This document shows positions 53,701 through 61,744 of a stretch of DNA of 64,000 nt, one piece after another. The position numbers and the translations under genes were made by a program. Numbering within the stretch: the first letter of the stretch is position 1; the number at the start of each line of letters is the position of its first letter. Source of the stretch: an uncultured Clostridia bacterium (lineage in GTDB: Bacteria; Bacillota; Clostridia; Christensenellales; Borkfalkiaceae); the NCBI GenBank assembly GCA_944354535.1, contig CALVPY010000051.1:28056-92055 (forward strand), read 5' to 3'. The notes under the pieces are model-generated. The model searched no databases. It was not told the origin of the DNA and saw only the letters and a list, made by a program, of their open reading frames with translations.

Positions 53701-56700
53701 CCGAAAGCGTCTATCTCGCGCCACAGACGCCGCCCGCAGAGGAGCGGGAGTCAGAGGTCGATTACAATGTCAAACCCTTCTGTTATAAAGCGGAGGGCGG
53801 CAGGCTGTATATGCGCATCGGCGATGAGATGGCCGAACAGGCTATCCCTAAAAGCCCCAAAGACGCATATCAGAGAATATGTGGCATGATTGCTCTCCGA
53901 GATGAGCTGCACCATATCCTCGATATTCAGATACAAGGCTGTTCGGACGATGTGCTGGAACGTGAGCAATGGAATCTCAACAGCAGGTATGACTTGTTCG
54001 TCAAGAAGTACGGAAATCTCAACAACCAGACGAACAGCAGGCTCTTCAAGGATGACGGCGACAGCGCACTTTTATTTGCGGCGGAGAACGTCAATGAGGA
54101 GACAAAAGCCGTCACAAAGGCGGATGTGTTCTTCAAGCGCACCATACGCCCGTATGTCGTGCCGACCTCGACGGACGACCCGTTCGAGGCGCTGCAAATA
54201 AGCCAAAACGAGCGCGGAAAAGTCGATATTGCCTACATGGAAGAGCTGACGGGCAAGGACTATGATACCGTACTCTCCGAACTCGGAGCCTCCGTGTTCC
54301 GCGATCCCGAAAAGGTTGTGGAAGGCGATCGATATTCCGGCTTTGTCACGAACGAAGAATACCTTTCCGGGCAGGTCGTAAACAAATTGGAGCGCGCGAA
54401 AGAGGCCGCCGAGAGCCATCCTGAATATCAAAAGAACGTGGATGCACTTCTCATGGTGCAGCCCGACAAGCTGACGGCGAGCGACATCTCCGTTCGGCTC
54501 GGCGCGACATGGGTGGATAAAGGGTACTATAAGCAATTCTACTGCGAGCTGTTAGGCGTGCCGTGGTATCTGAGAGACAGCGTGGAACTCACGTATAACC
54601 CGCACGACTCTTCGTGGCGCTTGGATCAGAGGGACAACGTTCGCCATACAACGGATATGCGGCAGAAGGAGGTGTACGGCACCAAACGCGCTCCCGCTTA
54701 CAGGCTGTTTGTGGATGCACTCAACTTAAAATCGACCACCATTACGGACTTGGTGGAAGAGGACGGCAAAGAAAAGCGCGTCGTAAACCAAGCCGAAACG
54801 ATTGCTGCGAGGGAAAAGCAGAACAAAATAAAGGAAGCGTTCGCCGATTGGATTTTCAAAGACCCTGAACGCAGGGCGGACTTAGAAGAAACCTACAACA
54901 GGCTGTTCAATCAGACGCGGCTGCCAAGCTACGACGGGAGTTATCTCAAATTCCCCGAAATGAACCCGGCGATCGAGCTGAAGCCGCACCAAAAGAATGC
55001 CGTGCATCGCATCATCACGAGCGATAAAAGTACGCTGCTTCATCACGTCGTCGGCGCGGGCAAAACATTCACGGTCGTTGCGTCGATCATGAAGATGCGG
55101 CAATTAGGACTTTGCAAGAAGGCAATGGTCACTTGCCCCAACCACCTTGTTCAGCAATGGGCCGGGGAATGGAGAAAGCTCTACCCCAACGCGCATATCC
55201 TCGTCGCCACAAAGGAGGACTTGGAGAAGGACAACCGAAAGAAGTTTGTGTCAAAAGTTGCCCTCGGCGATTGGGACGGTATCATCATCGCGCAGTCATC
55301 CTTTGCTAAAATTCCCATTTCACAGGAGCGGCAGGTAAAAAAGCTCAAAGAAGAGATAGCGGCTGTAGAGGCTACCATTCAAAAGCAATGGGAAGAAAAC
55401 GGGATGCCGCGCGGCGCTGTCAAGAACCTTGAAACCATCAAAAAGGGCAAGGAAAAGCAGTTAAAGAAGCTGATGGACGCAAGCGGCAAGGACGACGTGT
55501 TGAAGTTTGAGGACTTGGGCGTCGATTACCTTTTTGTGGACGAGGCGCACTCATACAAAAACCTGTTCCTCTTTACGAAAATGAACAACGTCGCGGGGAT
55601 CTCGACCGCCGCGAGCCAAAGGGCGAGCGACTTGAAATTAAAGTGTGAGTATTTGCAGGAGATTCGCGGCAGCGACAGGGGCGTGGTGTTTGCGACGGGT
55701 ACGCCCATCTCCAACTCCATGACGGAGATGTACACGATGCAGACCTATTTGCAGCCGTCCGTTTTGAAAGAGCTTGGCATGACCTTCTTCGACGGTTGGG
55801 CGGCAGACTTCGGCGAGACGATCACGAGTATGGAGCTGTCTCCCTCCGGTCAGGGGTACAGGGCGAGGACGCGCTTTGCAAAATTCACGAACTTGCCCGA
55901 ACTATTAAAACTGTACCGCTCCTTTGCCGATGTGCAGACATCGGACATGGTCAAGCTCGACGTGCCCGAAGCGGAGCGGCAGGTCATCAGCCTTAAACCA
56001 TCGGACACGACCATCGAGCTTGCAGAGGAGATTGCAGAGCGGGCGGACAGGATCCACGACGGGCACGTTGACCCGCACGAGGACAATATGCTCAAAATCA
56101 CCTCGGACGGAAAAAAGCTCGCACTTGACCCGCGCTGTTTTGTGCCCGAGTCGCAGGACGAGGAGGGGAGCAAACTCAACGAGTGCGCACAGCGTATCTT
56201 CGAGGTGTGGACGGATACGAGGGATAGAAAGGGAACGCAGATCGTCTTTTGCGATTTATCCACGCCGAAGGTGAGATTTGAGGACTACGAGTACGGCAAG
56301 GACTTCGACGCCTATAACGACTTGAAGTATAAGCTCGTGCGCATGGGCATCCCCCAAGAGGAGATCGCCTATATCCACGAGGCGAACACAGAAGATCAAA
56401 AGCAGGCGCTCTTTGATAAAGTCAATTCGGGCGCGGTGCGCGTTCTTTTCGGCAGCACGGAAAAGTGTGGCGCGGGAACGAATGTGCAGAAGCGGCTCGT
56501 CGCCTTGCACCACCTCGATACGCCCTACCGTCCCAGCGATATGGAGCAGAGAGAGGGGCGCATCATCCGTCAGGGCAACACCAATGAGATGGTCAAGATT
56601 TTCACCTATGTCACGGAGCGCACGTTCGACAGCTATTCCTATCAGATACTCGAAAACAAGCAGCGCTTTATCGCGCAGATAAACCGCGGCGATCTGACTG

Positions 56701-59700
56701 TGCGCGAGGCGGAGGACATCGATGAAACGACACTTTCATATGCAGAAATTAAGGCTATCACGGCGGCAAATCCCAAGATAAAGCGCAAGATGGAGGTGGA
56801 TGCAGAGGTCGCAAGGCTGCGCGTCCTCGAAGGACAGTACAGGAAGAACCTGTACGCATTGCAGGACAAGATTTATAAGACTTATCCCGAGGATATCCGA
56901 AAGCAGGAACTTCGCATTGCGCATATCGAAAGAGACCTCGAAACGCTCAAAACGAGCCGTCCCGCAGACCCCGAAGCGTTTGAAATCAGCGTAAACGGAA
57001 AAGTTTACAAAGACCGGAAAGAGGGCGGGAAAGCCCTTACGGACGCACTGTATTCGGGCAAGGACGGCGTTCCCGTCGCGGAATATTGCGGATTCAAGAT
57101 CGCCATGAAACCCATGACGATGCTGATGACGGGGCGGGAAATCATCCTCACCGCCGAGGGGCAGTACGAATACGGCATCGGCGACAGCCCGAGCGGAAAC
57201 CTGACGCGCATCGAGAACTTCTTCGATGACTTGCCGGGGAGAGCGGATCTTCTCAAAAAGGGGTTAGAGCAGTTACACGCCGACCTCGAAATCGCCAAAG
57301 AGCAGGTAGAAAAACCGTTTGAACAGGCGGAGAGGCTCAAAGCACTTCTCTCCGAACAGGCGCAGCTGAACGCCGAACTCAACCTCGACAAGCGCGATGA
57401 AGTCATCGTTGCGGACGAGGAAGAAGGGGAGGAACAGTATAAAGCGGTGCCCGAAACGATCAATCAAAATTGGGAGGTGAACATGATAGACGAAGATGAT
57501 AAAGTTGCGGCAATGATGGTGGACTTGCTCCCTGACTATGCTGTCACAAATGAGGATATGCACGCTTACGGCTATCGGTGGGACGGGATGCTGCCCGTTA
57601 CGGGGAATGTTGCAAAGACGCTTGGCATAGTCGGCGTGCCAGTTTACGAGCTGCGTCACAACGATACCGAGGCAATGGCAGACGATGCTTCTATCTTTGA
57701 TGAAAAGGACAGGATATTCGGCGTGGAAAAACCCGATTGGCTGAACTTTTTGCAGACGGAGATGGGGCGTGATTACATCGCCGCACGAAAGGAAGTGACG
57801 GGGGCTGTGCTCATCGCGCTCGATGGTGAGGACATGAGCTACTTTTCAAACACCGAGCGCGAATGGTTATGGGAGCAGTACGGCACGGAAGTGTATGCGC
57901 TTGAAAAGGCGCTCGAAGGACGGGGCGAGCCGTCCGCCGCGAGGATGAAGGAGTATGCTTTGCCCATCTTTGAAGAGCAGGTGGAAAAGCTCAAAGCCGA
58001 GCTGCCATTCGACGAACACGGCTGGAGTGAGGAGGATATTCATGCGTCTGTATTTAATAACGTGAAGGACGCGGAACTCAAAGATGTTTTGCAAAAGCAC
58101 AGTTATGAGGTGCGGCTCAATGACTTTCTGGATAAGGAACTTTCAGAGTTTAAGTACCTGAACGGCAGAACGACGGGCTTTACGCAGGATGAGATATTCG
58201 ATATTTCCAACGATCTGAAACCGTCTTTCGAGGATAGCGAGTTTGCGGCAAATATGTCGGGTGAAGAGTTCGATGATTGGTATGACGTTTTCCGAGAGGA
58301 AGAGCTGATCCCTTTGTTAAATCAAAGGGCGCTTCCCGGCGAGGAATATTTATCGGAGTATGAGGATAATCCACTCGACCTCCCCGCGATGGACGACGGG
58401 CTTACAGTCCTTGCCGTGCAGACGGACATTGCGCTGGGTAAGGAGAGTTCGCTTAACGGTGTGTCTCTTCTGAAAAATGAGGAAGTCAATAGGTGGTACG
58501 TCACGACTAAGACGCGCGACGGCGCAGGGAATAACTTGACCGTCGGAGATACGATGAATATGGAAACGCTTGGAATCAGCGCGGGAGAAACTGATCCGAA
58601 CGTCATCAGGACGTTTTACTCGGAACAGGATGCGCAGGCGTTTTTCAATGAAAAGGTGCAGGTACTTGGTTCCGTGCAGGAAAATTACGAGCGCAAGACA
58701 CCCGATTATGAGGAAGAGGTCATAAATAGCGTCAACACGGAATTTGAGACCTATAAGGCGGATATGCTTTCTAAAAGCCCCGAAGAGATTTTCCAAGAGA
58801 ATTATAAAATCCATGTAATGACCGAACTTAAAGAAGTGATCGAAGAAGGCGTTCTGAATGACTACATTGATAAGGAGTATTATAAGGCGCTGTATCAGGA
58901 CAGAGGCAGTATTCTTACATCGCTCTACGATGACTATCTCCATAACGAGTATGCAAGCGTCGATAGTTACAGCGATACGGCAGACTTTATTCGCGACTAT
59001 TGCGAGCGTTATCATAAGACAGCATTGTATGCGGATGCGTCGTTGTATCTGAAAACGGCAGAATATGCACGGGAGCATGGGGAGCTGGAAGAATTTCGGC
59101 GTTCCCGCAAGCTCAACGAGGCGTGCCGGGAGGAGATAGACGATGCCATCTCGAAGAACTTTGACGGGATGCACTTAAAAGAAGGCTTTGAGAAGGACGT
59201 CATCGAAAAATACGGCCGCACACGTGTCAGCTATATCCTCGCCACGACCATTCGCGAACACGCGTGGGACGGGCGTTACAGCCCGAAAAACAGGGCATGG
59301 GCGGAGAGTATTCCTATCTCCGAAAGTGAGAGCGAACGGGCAAACAGTTGCCTTCATTCGCACCCTGCGATCATCGACGGCATGGCGAGCATGATGAGGG
59401 AATACGAACAAAGACATCAGAAAACAAGTGCTGCTTCTTTGGAAAACACAGAGCAGCAGAAGGAGGAAAATTTGGCTGAGAACAGGTATCTGAAACAGAC
59501 GGCCCGCGGCGATAAGGTCATGAGCATCGCCGAGGACAGGAGCGGAAGAAATATTGCCGTCGTGCAGAGGAAGAACGACTATACCGTCGCCATCGGCTAC
59601 GATACGTCGGACGGCACATGGGCACAGGGTGTGTATGACTTCAAGGACGAAAAGGCGGCGAACGACTATCGCGAGCGGCATTACGGGAAGAACAGCGAGC

Positions 59701-61574
59701 CGCCCGAAAAGTGGTACGAGGTATTTGTATCCAAGGATGCGCTCATTAAGACGTACAACAAATCTTCGCTCATGCGGATGCCGTCGAGCAACAAAGAATA
59801 TGCGGGCTACACCTACTATGTGTTCAATAACCGCATGAAGGAGAGCCGCCAGCTCGTGGACAGGGAGAGCGATTCGCCGGAGCTTTGCTATAAGCTTCTG
59901 CTCACGGAGGGCGAAGTCGTGCATCTTCGCAACCGAGACGGCGACGAGGTCGAACTGACGGCGGAGGAATTTTCTGAAACTGTCAACCATACGTCGGACA
60001 AGGACTATGCGCGGGAGAACAAGCCGCGCCTTGCAATCAACATTCCGCGCGACGCGCTCATCAAATCGTACGAAAGTTCCTCGCTGTATCGGGCACCCAA
60101 CACGGGGGAATATGAGGGATATGCCTACTATCTCCCGAATTCCGTCGTTGGCGAAAACGTGCAGGCGGAGGACGGGAGCTATACGGCACAGCTTCCAGAA
60201 GATTTTACGGTCATGCTCCGCAAGGGCGAGGATGAAGTCGAACTTTCCGCGCGGGAATTTCAGGAGCTTGTAGCAAATACGTCGTCCGAGGACTATAAGC
60301 GTCCGCCTTCGGCAATGGACGAGTACCGAGAGCAATATGCAGAGGAAAAGGTGTGGAGCGATATCCCCGTCTCCGAGAAGGCAGTCATCGCGAACTATGA
60401 AAGGAGCGTGCTTCTGCGAATGCCCAAGGGCAATTACGAGGGAATGGTCTATTACATCCCCGCCGGCATGGTGCGAAAGGACGAGGACGGCATTCGCCTG
60501 CGCCTGCCCGAAGATTTTGAGGTGCACTTAAAAAACGGCACGGACGAGAAGCTCGACCTTTCGGTGAAGCAGCTCATGGAGGAGCTCGCAGATAAGACGG
60601 ACGAGTACTACGAGAGCATCTACCGCCGTCCCAGCGAGGAAGCGAGAAAGGCGTTTGAAAAGGTGGAAAATGACCTTCGCGCACATCTTCCCGAGGAGAT
60701 GAAAGAGAAGTCGAATTGGGTGGTGGTGCGCACGAAGGAGAACAAGGACACGGGCAGGCTGGAGAAGTTCCTCATCGACGTACATACGGGCAAGTTTGCC
60801 GAGAGCGATAATCCCGAGACGTGGACAGACTTTGATACTGCCTGCGAGTACGCGAAGGAGCACGGCGGCGTGGCGCTCGCCTATGCGCTGGACGGCAAAG
60901 ACAACATCGCCTGCATCGACCTCGACCACTGTATCGGTGAGGACGGCGAACGTTCGCCGCTCGCAGAGGAGGTGCTGTCCAAGCGCGGAGAGACGTATAT
61001 CGAACGCTCTTTAAGCGGCAAGGGCATCCATGTGTTTGGCAAAACGAAAGGGAGCGACCTTCGTTCCTTCTCCAAGGAAGGGGATATGGAATACTATCAG
61101 GGAGGCCGCTTTATCGCTATGACGGGTGACGGTGCGGAGAATTCTTGTCTTGAAAGTCTGGATACGCCCGAGATGAAGGAAGTGCTCGAACGAAAGTTGG
61201 AAAGGCGAACGGAATGGAAGAACATCGGAAAGGGTGAGGCAGGGCTGACGCAGATGGAGGATCACGAGCTTCTCGAAAAGGCATTCTCGGCGAGAAACGG
61301 CGATACGGTCAGGAGACTGTATAACGGCGAAGATCTCAGGCACAACCATTCCAACTCGGATATGTCGCTCATGAACTATCTCGCCTTTTACAGCGGTGGA
61401 AACGTTGAGCAGATGACGCGCATTTTCGCTACGAGCGGGCTGTACCGCCCCGAGAAACACGCGAGCTACTACGAGCACACTGCCATCAAGGCGGCGAAGG
61501 ACACGCCGCACTACACGCCGCCCAAGGCTCCCGCATCCGCTCCCAAATCTTCGGGCGGTAACAGCAAGGCATAA
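50727..61574 (+). CDS. Giant polyvalent protein: MutS-I-like, N6-methyltransferase, SNF2 helicase, YodL/DUF3848/DUF3849 and primase-polymerase modules
   Basis: 3,615 residues from ATG 50727, with CGGAGGA seven bases upstream. Modules in order: an N-terminal helical domain; MutS-I-like domain (~252-340: AIVLIRLGDFYEVMGDNA, VPMCGFPYY); acidic linker; methyltransferase (~733-880) with motif I LEPAMGTGNFFG and motif IV NVPF; SNF2 helicase (~1414-2000) with GAGKT, DEAH, and EQREGRIIRQGN; YodL-like (~2245-2290); DUF3848- and DUF3849-like (~2670-2860; IREHAWDGRYSPKNRAW). Three related repeats (~2912-3290; ALIKTYNKSSLMRMP, ALIKSYESSSLYRAP, AVIANYERSVLLRMP) and a primase-polymerase-like domain (~3305-3460: CIDLDHCIGEDG, ERSLSGKGIHVF, EYYQGGRFIAMTG) complete it. 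Polyvalent proteins of conjugative elements combine anti-restriction and replication-start functions; the exact activity of this fusion is inferred. Confidence 0.88.
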   Translation: MTENRLSERNAKIAEMLEDGEKLKNFYRFIAQNPYILLHDACQIIIERPDAVICNTMDDWNAMGRRVTKGRKGIPYFDKDGFKQFVFDVRDTHGDDRYQRDILPLRVLLKGLDELNGTNIFDDGRGDYRKIHSGVYRFLEHSGELTGDEQRDALFTEGIAFCLYCKTGFPKTANIHLQGLPYSYRDNAAFVKEMYIRSELFTQEVSDAYEASRAKVEVIDDTEEEVITDEPRISGGSEQEPDEKTEQVISVSPYYRRYLDAQKKDPQAIVLIRLGDFYEVMGDNARTAAEVLDLTLTSRDVGLTERVPMCGFPYYVSEIYTEKLVQKHSVIILEDGKEPVSLAPQNNAAESEQQPPQPEDRSEDLAPIDEQSEEAEEDDFDEDTSEQDEPEEAHQPNPKQGEKGIKDRKRRQEPQLSMFDLLEPQEKNEKEQLIERSLKYGSGMEHGKFRIYDKYQDNPTVKEFVDFLKREYGIGGHGGWGGDEEWHDSKGIQMSVLGEKGETLVEAFLKWPEVAVRIAELIDDGSYFSEQEKKEYAAYSGQAEGVDKRLEGVVSYIVDDGTKNTSEGSWVVYFDEFGEDEQFVRDNAGEIVGLLSKREEVSDVELLENGIDLTFYLDYCSNLEIDDQLEEWDDDEKDEQNTELSSVLDQADLGGAKTRFRNNVAAIRLVNRLYAENATPTAEEKKTLARFVGWGGLAQAFDENNESWKKEYDELKDLLPKEDYDNAKSSTLNAYYTPKEVIEGIYMALERFGVKGNNRILEPAMGTGNFFGFMPKGIADGSRLYGVELDNLTGKIATKLYPQANIQIKGFEDTTFPNDKFDIVVGNVPFGGYGVADSDYNRYNFKVHDYFLAKSVDKTRPGGIVAVITSKGTMDKLNPSARRYVAERAELLGAIRLPNNAFKQTAGTEAVADILFFRKREERIADLSHEQWIGTGKTEEGYEINNYFLSHPQMILGTLAEEHGLYGGIDTTVKPDGRALQDALAEAIKNLPESVYLAPQTPPAEERESEVDYNVKPFCYKAEGGRLYMRIGDEMAEQAIPKSPKDAYQRICGMIALRDELHHILDIQIQGCSDDVLEREQWNLNSRYDLFVKKYGNLNNQTNSRLFKDDGDSALLFAAENVNEETKAVTKADVFFKRTIRPYVVPTSTDDPFEALQISQNERGKVDIAYMEELTGKDYDTVLSELGASVFRDPEKVVEGDRYSGFVTNEEYLSGQVVNKLERAKEAAESHPEYQKNVDALLMVQPDKLTASDISVRLGATWVDKGYYKQFYCELLGVPWYLRDSVELTYNPHDSSWRLDQRDNVRHTTDMRQKEVYGTKRAPAYRLFVDALNLKSTTITDLVEEDGKEKRVVNQAETIAAREKQNKIKEAFADWIFKDPERRADLEETYNRLFNQTRLPSYDGSYLKFPEMNPAIELKPHQKNAVHRIITSDKSTLLHHVVGAGKTFTVVASIMKMRQLGLCKKAMVTCPNHLVQQWAGEWRKLYPNAHILVATKEDLEKDNRKKFVSKVALGDWDGIIIAQSSFAKIPISQERQVKKLKEEIAAVEATIQKQWEENGMPRGAVKNLETIKKGKEKQLKKLMDASGKDDVLKFEDLGVDYLFVDEAHSYKNLFLFTKMNNVAGISTAASQRASDLKLKCEYLQEIRGSDRGVVFATGTPISNSMTEMYTMQTYLQPSVLKELGMTFFDGWAADFGETITSMELSPSGQGYRARTRFAKFTNLPELLKLYRSFADVQTSDMVKLDVPEAERQVISLKPSDTTIELAEEIAERADRIHDGHVDPHEDNMLKITSDGKKLALDPRCFVPESQDEEGSKLNECAQRIFEVWTDTRDRKGTQIVFCDLSTPKVRFEDYEYGKDFDAYNDLKYKLVRMGIPQEEIAYIHEANTEDQKQALFDKVNSGAVRVLFGSTEKCGAGTNVQKRLVALHHLDTPYRPSDMEQREGRIIRQGNTNEMVKIFTYVTERTFDSYSYQILENKQRFIAQINRGDLTVREAEDIDETTLSYAEIKAITAANPKIKRKMEVDAEVARLRVLEGQYRKNLYALQDKIYKTYPEDIRKQELRIAHIERDLETLKTSRPADPEAFEISVNGKVYKDRKEGGKALTDALYSGKDGVPVAEYCGFKIAMKPMTMLMTGREIILTAEGQYEYGIGDSPSGNLTRIENFFDDLPGRADLLKKGLEQLHADLEIAKEQVEKPFEQAERLKALLSEQAQLNAELNLDKRDEVIVADEEEGEEQYKAVPETINQNWEVNMIDEDDKVAAMMVDLLPDYAVTNEDMHAYGYRWDGMLPVTGNVAKTLGIVGVPVYELRHNDTEAMADDASIFDEKDRIFGVEKPDWLNFLQTEMGRDYIAARKEVTGAVLIALDGEDMSYFSNTEREWLWEQYGTEVYALEKALEGRGEPSAARMKEYALPIFEEQVEKLKAELPFDEHGWSEEDIHASVFNNVKDAELKDVLQKHSYEVRLNDFLDKELSEFKYLNGRTTGFTQDEIFDISNDLKPSFEDSEFAANMSGEEFDDWYDVFREEELIPLLNQRALPGEEYLSEYEDNPLDLPAMDDGLTVLAVQTDIALGKESSLNGVSLLKNEEVNRWYVTTKTRDGAGNNLTVGDTMNMETLGISAGETDPNVIRTFYSEQDAQAFFNEKVQVLGSVQENYERKTPDYEEEVINSVNTEFETYKADMLSKSPEEIFQENYKIHVMTELKEVIEEGVLNDYIDKEYYKALYQDRGSILTSLYDDYLHNEYASVDSYSDTADFIRDYCERYHKTALYADASLYLKTAEYAREHGELEEFRRSRKLNEACREEIDDAISKNFDGMHLKEGFEKDVIEKYGRTRVSYILATTIREHAWDGRYSPKNRAWAESIPISESESERANSCLHSHPAIIDGMASMMREYEQRHQKTSAASLENTEQQKEENLAENRYLKQTARGDKVMSIAEDRSGRNIAVVQRKNDYTVAIGYDTSDGTWAQGVYDFKDEKAANDYRERHYGKNSEPPEKWYEVFVSKDALIKTYNKSSLMRMPSSNKEYAGYTYYVFNNRMKESRQLVDRESDSPELCYKLLLTEGEVVHLRNRDGDEVELTAEEFSETVNHTSDKDYARENKPRLAINIPRDALIKSYESSSLYRAPNTGEYEGYAYYLPNSVVGENVQAEDGSYTAQLPEDFTVMLRKGEDEVELSAREFQELVANTSSEDYKRPPSAMDEYREQYAEEKVWSDIPVSEKAVIANYERSVLLRMPKGNYEGMVYYIPAGMVRKDEDGIRLRLPEDFEVHLKNGTDEKLDLSVKQLMEELADKTDEYYESIYRRPSEEARKAFEKVENDLRAHLPEEMKEKSNWVVVRTKENKDTGRLEKFLIDVHTGKFAESDNPETWTDFDTACEYAKEHGGVALAYALDGKDNIACIDLDHCIGEDGERSPLAEEVLSKRGETYIERSLSGKGIHVFGKTKGSDLRSFSKEGDMEYYQGGRFIAMTGDGAENSCLESLDTPEMKEVLERKLERRTEWKNIGKGEAGLTQMEDHELLEKAFSARNGDTVRRLYNGEDLRHNHSNSDMSLMNYLAFYSGGNVEQMTRIFATSGLYRPEKHASYYEHTAIKAAKDTPHYTPPKAPASAPKSSGGNSKA

Positions 61575-61612
61575 AATAAGCGGCTGCCGTTTGGCAGGAA
61601 GGAGGTTAAAAC

Positions 61613-61744
61613 ATGAGTAACAATGAAAAACCCGAGATCGTCATTCCGAAAGGATATACGATCGATGAAATGCTCGACTTGGAAGGCGATCTGTGGGACG
61701 AAGACCCCATCGGACAAGAGGAGGTGAGGATCCGCTTTGAGTGA
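61613..61744 (+). CDS. Small hypothetical protein (43 residues)
   Basis: A short acidic protein (MSNNEKPEIVIPKGYTIDEM ... GDLWDEDPIGQEE) with an excellent GGAAGGAGG site ending six bases before the ATG. Its end contains the ribosome-binding site of the ardC-like gene and overlaps that gene's TTG start. No function is assigned; it may serve as a translational coupler or be a small anti-defence or accessory protein. Confidence 0.65.
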   Translation: MSNNEKPEIVIPKGYTIDEMLDLEGDLWDEDPIGQEEVRIRFE

